Below, one piece after another: positions 54,207 through 62,895 of a stretch of 64,000 bases of DNA (its first letter is position 1; each line of letters begins with the position of its first letter). The stretch spans positions 62,001 through 126,000 of the forward strand of contig DATHUY010000077.1 of assembly GCA_035461765.1 (NCBI GenBank), given 5' to 3'. The notes under the pieces are model-generated. The model was not told the origin of the DNA. It was given only the letters and a program-made list of their open reading frames with translations, and searched no databases. A program made the translations under genes and the position numbers. This DNA is from Longimicrobiales bacterium (GTDB lineage Bacteria; Gemmatimonadota; Gemmatimonadetes; Longimicrobiales; RSA9).

Positions 54207-54279
54207 CCATGCGCGCGTCACCGTCGGCGGGGGTGCCGCACGCGCACTGGCCGCCGGGTAACGCGCGCACGGCGCAACC

Positions 54280-54807
54280 ATGAACGAGCCCGCGGAACGG
54301 TGTGTCCTCATCGGCCTGCCCGGGGCAGGGAAGAGTACCGTCGGCGCGGATCTCGCGCGGCTGCTCGGCTGGCGCTTTGTCGACATCGATTCCGAGATCG
54401 TGCGGGCCAGCGGCCGCTCCATCACCGACATGTTCCAGTCAGACGGCGAGTCGGCCTTTCGGGCCATGGAGTCGCGGTTGACAGCGGAGTTATGCTCCAC
54501 GACAGGAATCGTAATCGCCCCGGGCGGTGGCTGGGCCGTACAGCCCGGCGCTCTCGAGACGCTGCCACCCGGCACGGCCACGGTATGGCTGCGCATATCG
54601 CCGGAAGAAGCGATCCGCCGTCTCGGGGGTAGCCCACAGGACAGGCCGCTCCTCGCCGGTGCCGATCCGCTCGCCGCGATGCGCAGTCTCGGCCGTAAAC
54701 GCAACGAATACTACAGTCGCGCCGATCTGGTCGTCGATGTGGACAGGCGCGCGGCATCAGACATCTCCCGAACCATCTTCGAATGGCTAAAACGAAGCAC
54801 CTCGTGA
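54280..54807 (+). CDS. aroK: Shikimate kinase
   Basis: 175 aa, normal size. The Walker A motif is GLPGAGKS (12-19), and the shikimate-binding DIDSEIVRASG, FRAMESRL and APGGGW segments are in order, with the lid Arg in GGSPQDRPLL. It phosphorylates shikimate at O3 using ATP. It overlaps the topA start by 25 bases, so the two are probably co-expressed. Confidence 0.94.
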   Translation: MNEPAERCVLIGLPGAGKSTVGADLARLLGWRFVDIDSEIVRASGRSITDMFQSDGESAFRAMESRLTAELCSTTGIVIAPGGGWAVQPGALETLPPGTATVWLRISPEEAIRRLGGSPQDRPLLAGADPLAAMRSLGRKRNEYYSRADLVVDVDRRAASDISRTIFEWLKRSTS

Positions 54808-57371
54808 TCGTCGAGTCGCCTGCCAAGGCCAAGACGATCGGCAAGTATCTCGGCAGCGATTATCGTGTGCGCGCCTCGGTCGGTCACATCCGCGACCTGC
54901 CGCCGCGCGAGCTCGGTGTCGACATAGAGCACGGCTTCGAGCCGAAGTACGTGACGATCCGCGGCAAGGGCAAGATCATCCAGGACCTGCGGCGCGACGC
55001 GGAAGCGGTCGATGAGGTGATCCTGGCGACTGACCCTGATCGCGAGGGTGAGGCGATCGCCTGGCACGTGGCCGACCAGCTCGGTTATGAGCAGGGTGAC
55101 GGCAAGCGCTTCAGCCGTGTTCTGTTTCACGAGATCACGAAGGACGCGATCAACCGTGCGCTCAAGCAGCCGCTCGCGCTGGATATGCGCAAGGTCGAAG
55201 CTCAGCAGGCGCGGCGCATCCTGGATCGCCTGGTCGGCTACCAGGTCAGCCCGCTGCTGTGGAAGCCGATCCGGCCCGGCCTGTCCGCTGGCCGCGTTCA
55301 GACCGTTGCGCTGCGACTGATTACGGAGCGCGAGGCAGAGATCCGCGCATTCGTCGCTGAGGAGTACTGGTCCGTCACCGCGCTCCTGGAGAAGGACGGC
55401 AAGCAGTTCGAGGCGAAGCTCCACCACATCGACGGCAAGGCTTTCAAGCTCGAGAACGAGACCAGCGCCATGAAGGCGCTCAATGATGTCACCGGCCTGC
55501 CGTTCATCATCACGGAGCTGAAGCGCCGTCAGCGGCTCAAGAATCCGCCGCCGCCGTTCACAACATCGACGCTCCAGCAGGAGGCCGCGAAGCGACTCGG
55601 CTTCACGGCGCAGCGCACGATGCGCACTGCGCAGCAGTTGTACGAGGGCATCGACGTGGGCGCGGAGGGCTCGGTCGGCCTCATCACCTACATGCGTACC
55701 GACTCGACGCGTATCGCGACGAGTGCCGCCGAGGGCGCGCGCGACCTTGTACGCAGCACATTCGGTGACAAGTACCTGACCGACAAGCCGCGCCTCTGGG
55801 GCGGGAAGCAGCAGAAGAGCGCGCAGGAAGCCCACGAGGCGATCCGGCCCACCGACGCGCTGCGACGGCCGGACGAGCTCAAGCGTTATCTCGACCGCGA
55901 TCAGCATCGACTCTACGAGCTGATCTGGCTGCGCCTCGTGGCAGGACAGATGGCGTCGGCGATCTATGACACCACCACGGCCGACTTCGAGCTGACCACT
56001 GCCAGCGGCACGAAGTACCTGTTCCGTGCAACGGGCTCCATCATGGTGTTCGACGGCTTCACCCGCCTCTACACCGAGGCGCGCGAGGACGGCGACCACA
56101 AGACGCTCGATGATCTCGCGCCGCTGCCCGACCTCGCGGAGAAGGATCGGTGCAGAGTGGAGTCCATCATGCCGGCTCAGCACTTCACGCAGCCGCCACC
56201 CCGCTTCACGGAAGCCAGCCTGGTCAAGGAACTGGAACGCCTGGGCATCGGCCGGCCGTCCACATACGCCCAGATCATCTCGACACTCACGGACCGCGAG
56301 TACGTGCAGCTCGAGCAGAAGCGCTTCACGCCCACGCCGCTCGGCGAGACCGTGGCCATGGTGCTGGTCAAGATCTTCCCCGACGTGTTCAGCGTCGGGT
56401 TCACGAGCGGAATGGAGGCAGAGCTCGACCGGGTGGAGGAAGGTGAGCTGCAATGGCAGAAGGTGCTCCAGGATTTCTACGTCCCGTTCCTGCGCCGGCT
56501 CGATGAGGGCAGGGACAAGGGCGAGGAGATCATCCGCGAGTCGGTGGCATCGGACGCCGGGCCGTGCCCGGAGTGCGGCCGCGACATGGCTGTGCGCTGG
56601 AATCGTTATGGCCGCTTCCTCGGCTGCACGGGCTATCCGGAATGCCGGCACACGCAGTCGCTTGACAACGAGCAGCGCAAGGAGCCCGTGCCAACGGGTG
56701 AGAAGTGCGAGAAGTGCGGTGCGGAGATGGTCGAGCGCGAAGGCCGGTTCGGTCCGTTCATCGCCTGCAGCAATTATCCGAAGTGCAAGCACACCAAGCC
56801 GCGCACGATTCCCGGCCTGAAATGCCCGAAGTGCGAGATCGGCGATGTCGGCGAAAAGCGCACGCGCCGTGGCAAGACGTTCTGGGGATGCACACGCTAC
56901 CCGGAATGCGACTGGTCCACGTGGGATGAGCCCGTCGCGCGACCGTGCCCCAACTGCAATGCGCCGTTCCTCGTCCGCAAGAGCACAAAGGCACGCGGCG
57001 AGTTCATGCGCTGCCAGTCCTGCTACCACGAGTACACTGTCGGCGCCGACGACTCGCTCGAGCCGGCTGGCGTCGGTGTCCCGACGCCCGCCGATCGCCG
57101 TGCCCGCAAGGACAGCGATGCAGGCTCCGATGGTGGCAGTGGCGGCTACAGGCGCGGTGCCCGGAAATCGTTCGGGACGAAGTCGGGGCCCAGCAAGTCC
57201 GTGACAAAGAAGACGACCGGAAAGAAAGCCGCGGCAAAGAAGTCGACCGGGAAGAACGCAGTAACGAAGTCGACAGCGAAGAAGTCGAGCGCTAACAAAT
57301 CCGCCGCGGGAAAGTCGACTGTGAAGAAGTCGACCGCGAAGAAATCGGCACCGAAGCGATCGAAGGAGTAG
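54783..57371 (+). CDS. topA: DNA topoisomerase I (type IA)
   Basis: 862 aa. The TOPRIM domain starts HLVIVESPAKAKTIGKYLG and has the DPDREGEAIAWH metal motif; the active-site Tyr lies in GLITYMRTDSTRI (about residue 303). Four Cys4 zinc-ribbon units follow (starting CPECGRDM, CEKCGAEM, CPKCEIGD and CPNCNAPF, about 595-750). The last 55 residues are Lys/Ser/Thr/Ala-rich (KKSTGKN-type repeats), a histone H1-like tail. It relaxes negative supercoils. The start lies inside the end of aroK and the stop is 2 bases before trmFO. Confidence 0.96.
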   Translation: MAKTKHLVIVESPAKAKTIGKYLGSDYRVRASVGHIRDLPPRELGVDIEHGFEPKYVTIRGKGKIIQDLRRDAEAVDEVILATDPDREGEAIAWHVADQLGYEQGDGKRFSRVLFHEITKDAINRALKQPLALDMRKVEAQQARRILDRLVGYQVSPLLWKPIRPGLSAGRVQTVALRLITEREAEIRAFVAEEYWSVTALLEKDGKQFEAKLHHIDGKAFKLENETSAMKALNDVTGLPFIITELKRRQRLKNPPPPFTTSTLQQEAAKRLGFTAQRTMRTAQQLYEGIDVGAEGSVGLITYMRTDSTRIATSAAEGARDLVRSTFGDKYLTDKPRLWGGKQQKSAQEAHEAIRPTDALRRPDELKRYLDRDQHRLYELIWLRLVAGQMASAIYDTTTADFELTTASGTKYLFRATGSIMVFDGFTRLYTEAREDGDHKTLDDLAPLPDLAEKDRCRVESIMPAQHFTQPPPRFTEASLVKELERLGIGRPSTYAQIISTLTDREYVQLEQKRFTPTPLGETVAMVLVKIFPDVFSVGFTSGMEAELDRVEEGELQWQKVLQDFYVPFLRRLDEGRDKGEEIIRESVASDAGPCPECGRDMAVRWNRYGRFLGCTGYPECRHTQSLDNEQRKEPVPTGEKCEKCGAEMVEREGRFGPFIACSNYPKCKHTKPRTIPGLKCPKCEIGDVGEKRTRRGKTFWGCTRYPECDWSTWDEPVARPCPNCNAPFLVRKSTKARGEFMRCQSCYHEYTVGADDSLEPAGVGVPTPADRRARKDSDAGSDGGSGGYRRGARKSFGTKSGPSKSVTKKTTGKKAAAKKSTGKNAVTKSTAKKSSANKSAAGKSTVKKSTAKKSAPKRSKE

Positions 57372-57373
57372 CG

Positions 57374-58759
57374 ATGTCAGACGTACTCGTCGTCGGCGGT
57401 GGTCTGGCCGGCTGCGAGGCGGCCTGGCAGCTCGCGGAGCGCGGCCATGCGGTCACGCTCCGTGAGATGCGGCCCGTCCGTTCCACGCCTGCGCACCAGA
57501 CGCAGGATCTTGCCGAGCTCGTCTGCACCAATTCGTTCAAGAGTGAGGATCTCGGCAATGCGCACGGCCTTCTCAAGGCGGAAATGCGCGATATGGGCTC
57601 CATCCTGCTCCAGGCGGCCGACGTGTCGCGCGTGCCTGCCGGACAGGCTCTGGCAGTCGACCGCGACATGTTCGCGCGCGCGATGACGGAGCGCATGGAG
57701 CGGCATCCGAACATCACGATCGAACGCGGCGAGACGACAGCACTGCCGGATGGTCCTGCCGTTATCGCCACCGGTCCGCTGACGTCTGCCGCCCTCGCCG
57801 ACAGTATCGCAGCGCTGCTGGGCGATGAGGGTCTCGCCTTCTACGATTCCATCGCGCCCATCATCAGCGACGACTCCATTGATACGAACGTCGCGTTCTT
57901 TGCATCGCGCTGGGACAAGGGCGGAGATGACGATTATCTCAACTGCCCCATGTCGCGCGAGGAGTACGAGTCGTTCATCCACGCGCTGCGTGCTGCCGAT
58001 GTGTATCCAGGCCATGACTGGGAGAACCTGCCCCACACACGGGCCGAGGCACCGGCGGCACAGCCGCAGGTTGCCGAAGACAATATCCCGTACTTCGAAG
58101 GATGTCTGCCGATCGAGGTGATGGCGGAGCGCGGTGCGGACACGCTGCGTTTCGGCCCGATGAAGCCGGTCGGCCTGCGTGATCCGCGCACGGGCAGACG
58201 ACCATGGGCAGTCGTCCAGCTCCGGCGCGAGGACCGGACGGGCCAGATGTGGAACATGGTCGGGTTCCAGACACGGCTCCGCACGGGTGAGCAGCGCCGC
58301 ATCTTCCGCATGATCCCGGGCCTCGAGCAGGCGGAGTTCCTCCGTACGGGGTCCATCCATCGCAACACGTATCTGAACTTTCCCGCACGACTGAATGCGT
58401 ACGGAGCAGCGCCCAAACGACCGGACATCATCTTCGCAGGCCAGCTGACCGGCGTCGAAGGGTACACCGAGTCTGCCGCCTCAGGAATCCTGGCCGGCAT
58501 CAACATGGATCGCATCCTGACATCGCAGGAGCCTGTGCTGCCGCCATCGACCACGATGCTCGGCGCGCTCCTGCAGTATCTGCGCACGGCCGAGCCCGGC
58601 CGCTTCCAGCCGATGAACTCCAACTTCGGCCTGCTCGACCCGCTCACCGACCACGTGCGTGACAAGTCGCTGCGCCGCCAGCGCATGGTACAGCGCGCGC
58701 GCGACGATTTCGCGATGTGGGTACAATCCACCGTCACGCCGTCCGCGAGTCCGGTGTGA
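57374..58759 (+). CDS. trmFO: Methylenetetrahydrofolate-tRNA-(uracil-5-)-methyltransferase TrmFO
   Basis: 461 aa. The FAD-binding motif VLVVGGGLAGCEAAWQLAER opens the protein, followed by REMRPVRSTPAHQT and LVCTNSFKSEDLGNAHGLLK, all hallmarks of TrmFO. It methylates U54 of the tRNA T-loop using methylenetetrahydrofolate and FADH2. GGAG precedes ATG 57374. The topA-trmFO-xerC order is conserved in many bacteria. It overlaps the xerC GTG start. Confidence 0.96.
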   Translation: MSDVLVVGGGLAGCEAAWQLAERGHAVTLREMRPVRSTPAHQTQDLAELVCTNSFKSEDLGNAHGLLKAEMRDMGSILLQAADVSRVPAGQALAVDRDMFARAMTERMERHPNITIERGETTALPDGPAVIATGPLTSAALADSIAALLGDEGLAFYDSIAPIISDDSIDTNVAFFASRWDKGGDDDYLNCPMSREEYESFIHALRAADVYPGHDWENLPHTRAEAPAAQPQVAEDNIPYFEGCLPIEVMAERGADTLRFGPMKPVGLRDPRTGRRPWAVVQLRREDRTGQMWNMVGFQTRLRTGEQRRIFRMIPGLEQAEFLRTGSIHRNTYLNFPARLNAYGAAPKRPDIIFAGQLTGVEGYTESAASGILAGINMDRILTSQEPVLPPSTTMLGALLQYLRTAEPGRFQPMNSNFGLLDPLTDHVRDKSLRRQRMVQRARDDFAMWVQSTVTPSASPV

Positions 58760-59688
58760 GCAGTCCACCGTCCGCCACGGCACACCTGCTCGAGTATCTG
58801 CGCGGTGTCGAGCACGGCCGCCAGCTCAGCCCCAACACCGTCGCCGCCTATCGCCGCGACCTCTACGAGCTCGCAGCGTTCCTCGACCGCTTCTACAATG
58901 GCGATGACTGGACCTGGGACGGCGTCGACCGCCTCGCGCTCCGTGCCTGGCTCGGGGAGCTCTCCCGGCGCGGCCTCGCCCGGCGCAGCATCACAAGGAA
59001 GATGTCAGCGGTGCGCAGCTTCTTCCGGCACCTCCACCGCGAAGACATCGTCGAAGCCAATCCCGCACGGGCCGTGCGCTCCCCGAAAATCGAGAAGACG
59101 CTGCCTTCCTGGCTCACGCGCCTGGAGGTGGACCGGATGTTCGATGTCGCTGAACACGGCTCCGCCGACAACACGTTCCGCGGTACGCGCGACCACGCCA
59201 TCGTCGAGCTCTTCTACGCCACCGGCATGCGCCTCTCCGAGCTCGCCAGCCTCGATCTGGCCAGTGTGGACCTCGTCAGCGAGCAGGCACGCGTCCTCGG
59301 CAAGGGCCGCAAGGAACGCATCGTCCCCATCGGCGCTCCCGCTGTCGCCGCACTCCGTCGCCACGAGCTGCGCCGCCGCGAGATCCTGAATCGCGTTCCC
59401 ACGGCAGATCGCAAGGCGCTCTTCCTCTCCGAGCGCGGCAAGCGGCTCTCTACCCGCCAGATCCAGAACATCGTGCGCGGGCTGCTCGACAAAGTCGCCG
59501 ATGACGCCGGCCTCTCCACCCACTCCCTCCGCCACTCCTTCGCCACCCACCTCCTCGACGCCGGCGCCGACCTCCTCGCCGTCAAGGAGCTGCTCGGCCA
59601 TGCGTCGCTTTCCACGACCCGGATCTACACCCACATCGCCAAGGAACGCCTCAAGAAGGTGTACGACCAGGCCCACCCGCGGGCCTGA
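58756..59688 (+). CDS. xerC: Tyrosine recombinase XerC
   Basis: 310 aa. An N-terminal SAM-like core-binding domain (about 10-95, LSPNTVAAYRRDLYELAAFL) is followed by the catalytic domain with Arg in TGMRLSEL, Lys in GKGRKERIVP, HSLRHSFATHLL (His-x-x-Arg), His in LLGHAS and the nucleophile Tyr in TTRIYTHI. XerC resolves chromosome dimers at dif with XerD. GTG 58756 overlaps the trmFO stop (GTGA) and gives a normal length. It sits in the conserved topA-trmFO-xerC block, so it is XerC and not a mobile-element integrase. Confidence 0.94.
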   Translation: MSSPPSATAHLLEYLRGVEHGRQLSPNTVAAYRRDLYELAAFLDRFYNGDDWTWDGVDRLALRAWLGELSRRGLARRSITRKMSAVRSFFRHLHREDIVEANPARAVRSPKIEKTLPSWLTRLEVDRMFDVAEHGSADNTFRGTRDHAIVELFYATGMRLSELASLDLASVDLVSEQARVLGKGRKERIVPIGAPAVAALRRHELRRREILNRVPTADRKALFLSERGKRLSTRQIQNIVRGLLDKVADDAGLSTHSLRHSFATHLLDAGADLLAVKELLGHASLSTTRIYTHIAKERLKKVYDQAHPRA

Positions 59689-59836
59689 CTGGGGCCGCAA
59701 CCGCGTTGCCTCGCGCGGAATATCGCCCGTTCACCTGAATCCCTGAGGCGTGCCGGTCAGGTCGCTCCCGTGGTGCCGGCCTTCCCGCCAGCATGCATGC
59801 CGGGGATTCCCCTACACGGCTGCAGGCATCCACCCG

Positions 59837-59865
59837 TTGCGGAGTCGGAAGAGGGGCCCTATCCT
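59837..59865 (+). promoter_or_regulatory. Candidate promoter of the flavin redox operon
   Basis: TTGCGG (59837-59842), a 17-base spacer and TATCCT (59860-59865). Transcription would start near 59872, so the Fur-box-like palindrome at 59874-59890 would cover the start region, a position suited to repression. Confidence 0.45.
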
Positions 59866-59873
59866 TCACGCAA

Positions 59874-59890
59874 TTGAAACTCATTCTCAA
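59874..59890 (+). promoter_or_regulatory. Fur-box-like palindrome before apbE
   Basis: TTGAAACTCATTCTCAA is a 17-base imperfect palindrome in which 12 of 17 positions agree with its reverse complement. The core resembles classic Fur sites (GAxAATCATTNTC type) and is much more AT-rich than its surroundings. It lies 6 bases before ATG 59897 and just after the candidate promoter. This points to repression by Fe(II)-Fur, or by a related metalloregulator such as Zur or Mur. Confidence 0.5.
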
Positions 59891-59896
59891 CTGTGT

Positions 59897-61006
59897 ATGC
59901 ATTCGCTGCTTCCTGTTCTTGTCACTGCCGCCATTGCCGCTTCGGCTCTGACAGCCACCGTCTCGGCCGGTGTCCGTGCAACCGCGAGTCCTGATCTGAG
60001 GGTCAGCCAAAGCGCGCAGTGCCGCGGCGCCGAGTCCATTGAGCGCACGACGCTTCAGATGGGCACGCTGCTGCGGATACGGATATCCGACGTCGATCGT
60101 GGCTGTGGTACTGAGGCGATAGAGGCTGCCATTGCGGAAGTCGAACGACTGGAAGGCGTGTTGAGCTCCTGGGTCGCCGAGTCGGAGATCGGCCGGCTGA
60201 ATGCCGCGCAGCCGGGGGCGCAAGTGGAACTGACGGCGGAGTTGTATGACCTGCTCGCCGAGGCTGGAATCTGGGTGGAAGAGACGGGCCGTGCGTTCGA
60301 CCCCGCGGTCGGCGCCTTGATCGATACGTGGGAGCTGCGGGGACAGGGTCGCGTGCCCTCTGCCGCTGATCTGGCGCGGGCGCGCGCGGCGTCAGGCTGG
60401 TCGAGGGTGACGCTCGAAGAAGGGAACCGCGTAACCCGCGGTCCGTCGGGCTGGTGGTTGGATACGGGAGGGTTCGGGAAGGGTGCCGCGTTGCGCGCGG
60501 CGGCGAGAGTGCTTGCCTCCCGCGGGGTGGTGTTCGGTGTGCTCGACTTCGGCGGTCAGCTGCTGGTTCTCGGCGAAGCTGAGGCGGGTGTCGCGCATCC
60601 CTCGAAGCGCGATCGCGAGGTCGTACGATTGAAGGTGGCCGGCAGCTCGGTGGCCACGACCTCTTCGTCGGAACGCTTCGTCAGCGTGAAAGGGCGGCGA
60701 CTGGGTCATGTGCTGGATCCCCGCCGCGGCGAGCCCGTGCCGGCCTGGGGCAGCGTAACGGTTGTGATGCAGGATGCGCTTTCGGCGGATGCGTTGTCTA
60801 CGGCGCTGTTCGTGATGGGCGCGGATGCGGCATTGGAGTGGGCCGCGCAGCGTCAGGACGTCGGCGTGCTCGTTCTCCGTCTCGACGGTGGCAGCGTGTC
60901 AGCCGGCTGTAACGCGAGTATGGCGACGCTCATCAGCAGTGTATCTGCGGAGGTCGGCCATGCCCGGTGTGAGTTCACCATGATAAATCCTGAACAGGGG
61001 AATTGA
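59897..61006 (+). CDS. apbE: FAD:protein FMN transferase (ApbE)
   Basis: 369 aa. A signal peptide (MHSLLPVLVTAAIAASALTA) precedes the ApbE domain. Family motifs are present: LDTGGFGKGAALRAAARVL (usual form LDLGGIAKG), GVLDFGGQLLVLG and the metal-binding ALSADALSTALFVMG. ApbE transfers FMN from FAD onto a Thr or Ser of target proteins in the periplasm; the obvious target is the FMN-binding protein two genes downstream. ATG 59897 was chosen because the signal peptide starts there; no clear ribosome site is visible. It opens a four-gene operon placed between xerC and hslV. Confidence 0.92.
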   Translation: MHSLLPVLVTAAIAASALTATVSAGVRATASPDLRVSQSAQCRGAESIERTTLQMGTLLRIRISDVDRGCGTEAIEAAIAEVERLEGVLSSWVAESEIGRLNAAQPGAQVELTAELYDLLAEAGIWVEETGRAFDPAVGALIDTWELRGQGRVPSAADLARARAASGWSRVTLEEGNRVTRGPSGWWLDTGGFGKGAALRAAARVLASRGVVFGVLDFGGQLLVLGEAEAGVAHPSKRDREVVRLKVAGSSVATTSSSERFVSVKGRRLGHVLDPRRGEPVPAWGSVTVVMQDALSADALSTALFVMGADAALEWAAQRQDVGVLVLRLDGGSVSAGCNASMATLISSVSAEVGHARCEFTMINPEQGN

Positions 61007-61009
61007 CAT

Positions 61010-62335
61010 ATGGGGACCATGGCTGGACGCTGGGTCGCAGCTGCTGCGACGATTGCGCTCCTTCTGACGGTTTCGCCCGCGTTGCACGGGCAGCAGGACA
61101 CGACGGAACTGGCTCGGATCCGCACCCAGATCGATGCGCTGACGCGGGAGCTGGAGGCGTTGCGCCTCGGGCAGGATGTGCTGCCGCAGGCGGACAGCTC
61201 GGCACACGGACTCGGGCCGGCTGCCGCGAAAGTGTATCGCGTGCGGCACGGCGTATCACTCGGTGGGTACGGTGAGGTGCTGTACGAGAACTTCGCTGCC
61301 GAACGCGAGAATGGGGAAGCCTCGAACCTGCGTGACCAGATCGACGCACTGCGTGCGATCATCTATGTCGGCTATCGCTTTACGGACAACCTGCTTTTCA
61401 ACTCCGAAATCGAATTCGAGCACGCGTCCACCGACCAGGCAGGCTCGGTCTCCGTCGAGTTCGCTTATCTCGACTATATCCCATCGCCGTATCTCGGCGT
61501 GCGCGGCGGTATGGTGCTCGTGCCGATGGGATTCATCAACGAGCTGCATGAGCCACCCATCTTTCTCGGAACGACGCGCCCGCTCACGGAGAACTCGATC
61601 ATACCGACCACCTGGCGAGAGAACGGCTTCGGCGTGTTCGGCGATTTCGGCGACTTCGCGTATCGCGCCTATGTCGTGAATGGCCTGGATGCGATCGGCG
61701 GCGGGCCGTCGCGTGCGGGCGGCTTCTCGGCGGGCGGGCTACGCGGGGGGCGTCAGAAAGGCTCGCGTGCTCTGATCGAGGATCCCGCAATCGTGGGACG
61801 TCTCGATTTCGAGCCTGCCGGCATGCTGCCGGGCCTCCTGCTCGGGGCCTCGGCGTACCACGGCAATTCGGGCCAGAGCGGGATGACGCCGGCGGGTGTC
61901 GAAGTCGACGCGCCGACGACTATCCTGGAGGGGCACGCACAGTACCGGGCCTACGGACTGGACCTGCGCGCACTCGCCGCCCGTGCCACGGTGGGGGATG
62001 CTGCGCTGATCAACGAAGCACGCACGCTCACGGGCACGTCATCGGTGGGCGAGGAGCTGGTCGGCTGGTACGCGCAGGGTGGATACGACGTCCTGCGGCT
62101 CGTACGCTCCATGCAGGAGCTTACGCCTTACGTACGCTATGAGAAACTGAACACACAACACGTGGTGCCGGAGGGCTTCACGGCCTCACGGGCCACAGAT
62201 CGCAGCGTCCTGGCCGTCGGCGCACAGTGGAAGCCGATCACGAATGTGGTGGTAAAGGGTGATTATCAGATCCATTCCAACGAGGCATCCACGGGCGTGA
62301 ACCAGTTCAACATCGTACTCGGATACCTGTTCTGA
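61010..62335 (+). CDS. Outer-membrane beta-barrel (porin-like) protein
   Basis: 441 aa. A signal peptide ends near SPALHGQ, followed by a short coiled coil (TELARIRTQIDALTRELEAL). The rest has alternating amphipathic strands (YGEVLYENF, IIYVGYRFTDNLLFNSEIEF, YAYR-type turns) and ends with the C-terminal phrase FNIVLGYLF, whose final Phe is the classic barrel assembly signal. The layout is like phosphate-selective porin O/P-type proteins. It starts 3 bases after apbE and ends 2 bases before the FMN-binding gene. A role in letting iron or an electron acceptor reach the periplasm is inferred from context only. Confidence 0.82.
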   Translation: MGTMAGRWVAAAATIALLLTVSPALHGQQDTTELARIRTQIDALTRELEALRLGQDVLPQADSSAHGLGPAAAKVYRVRHGVSLGGYGEVLYENFAAERENGEASNLRDQIDALRAIIYVGYRFTDNLLFNSEIEFEHASTDQAGSVSVEFAYLDYIPSPYLGVRGGMVLVPMGFINELHEPPIFLGTTRPLTENSIIPTTWRENGFGVFGDFGDFAYRAYVVNGLDAIGGGPSRAGGFSAGGLRGGRQKGSRALIEDPAIVGRLDFEPAGMLPGLLLGASAYHGNSGQSGMTPAGVEVDAPTTILEGHAQYRAYGLDLRALAARATVGDAALINEARTLTGTSSVGEELVGWYAQGGYDVLRLVRSMQELTPYVRYEKLNTQHVVPEGFTASRATDRSVLAVGAQWKPITNVVVKGDYQIHSNEASTGVNQFNIVLGYLF

Positions 62336-62337
62336 TC

Positions 62338-62895
62338 ATGCAACGTAATCGGCCGCTGATCCTGGTTCTGTCGCTGGCGCTGATCGCGCCGGCAGCGCTG
62401 CCTGCTGCCGTCGCCGGTCAGGCCCGCCTCACGCAGGTTGAGGCACTCCGGCTCGCGTTCCCGCCGCCGCTCGAAGTCGAGCGGCGGACGGCTTACATGA
62501 ACGAGACGCAGCTGAACCGCGCGACGGAGCTGGCCGGATCCCCGGTAACGCAGGGCGTCGTGAATTACTATGTTGCGCTCGAGCGCGGCCGCATTACAGG
62601 CGTCGCCTACTTCGACAGCCATCGGGTCCGCACGCACGGCGAGGTGTTGATGTTCGTTGTCGCGCCCGATGCAACGATACGCCGTGTGGAAGTCCTGCAG
62701 TTTGCTGAGCCGCCGGATTACGAGCCACCGGGGCGCTGGCTCGGCCTCTTCCGCGGGAAGCGACTGACCGACGATCTATCCATCAAGCGCGCGATCCCCA
62801 ACATGAGCGGCGCGACGCTGACCGCGCACGCGGTCACGGCAGCGGCACGCCGCGTCCTGGCCCTTCATGCCGTTATTCGACCTGTCGCTGGCTGA
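62338..62895 (+). CDS. Periplasmic FMN-binding-domain protein (flavinylation target)
   Basis: 185 aa. A signal peptide (LILVLSLALIAPAALPAAVAG) is followed by an FMN-binding domain. The flavinylation motif is NMSGATLTAHAV, with SGAT at 157-160; Thr160 is the predicted site where ApbE attaches FMN by a phosphoester bond. The upstream part (YYVALERGRITGVAYFDSHR) fits the family fold. Similar domains occur in NqrC, RnfG and small periplasmic flavoproteins. Its operon with apbE and a membrane cytochrome makes it the likely electron shuttle. The stop shares a base with the next start codon. Confidence 0.88.
   Translation: MQRNRPLILVLSLALIAPAALPAAVAGQARLTQVEALRLAFPPPLEVERRTAYMNETQLNRATELAGSPVTQGVVNYYVALERGRITGVAYFDSHRVRTHGEVLMFVVAPDATIRRVEVLQFAEPPDYEPPGRWLGLFRGKRLTDDLSIKRAIPNMSGATLTAHAVTAAARRVLALHAVIRPVAG

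Noticed and set aside
54711-57029. 772-aa open frame antisense to topA
   Set aside because: Long antisense frames are expected in GC-rich genes because stop codons are rare. The sense frame is an unmistakable TopA, and the antisense product shows no recognisable domain.
58756-59688. XerC as the integrase of a mobile element carrying the flavin operon
   Set aside because: It sits in the conserved topA-trmFO-xerC order with overlapping start and stop, and no attachment-site repeats were seen around the flavin operon.
59689-59896. Possible FMN or cobalamin riboswitch before apbE
   Set aside because: The leader contains small GC hairpins but none of the conserved boxes of those riboswitches. 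The Fur-box-like palindrome explains regulation better.
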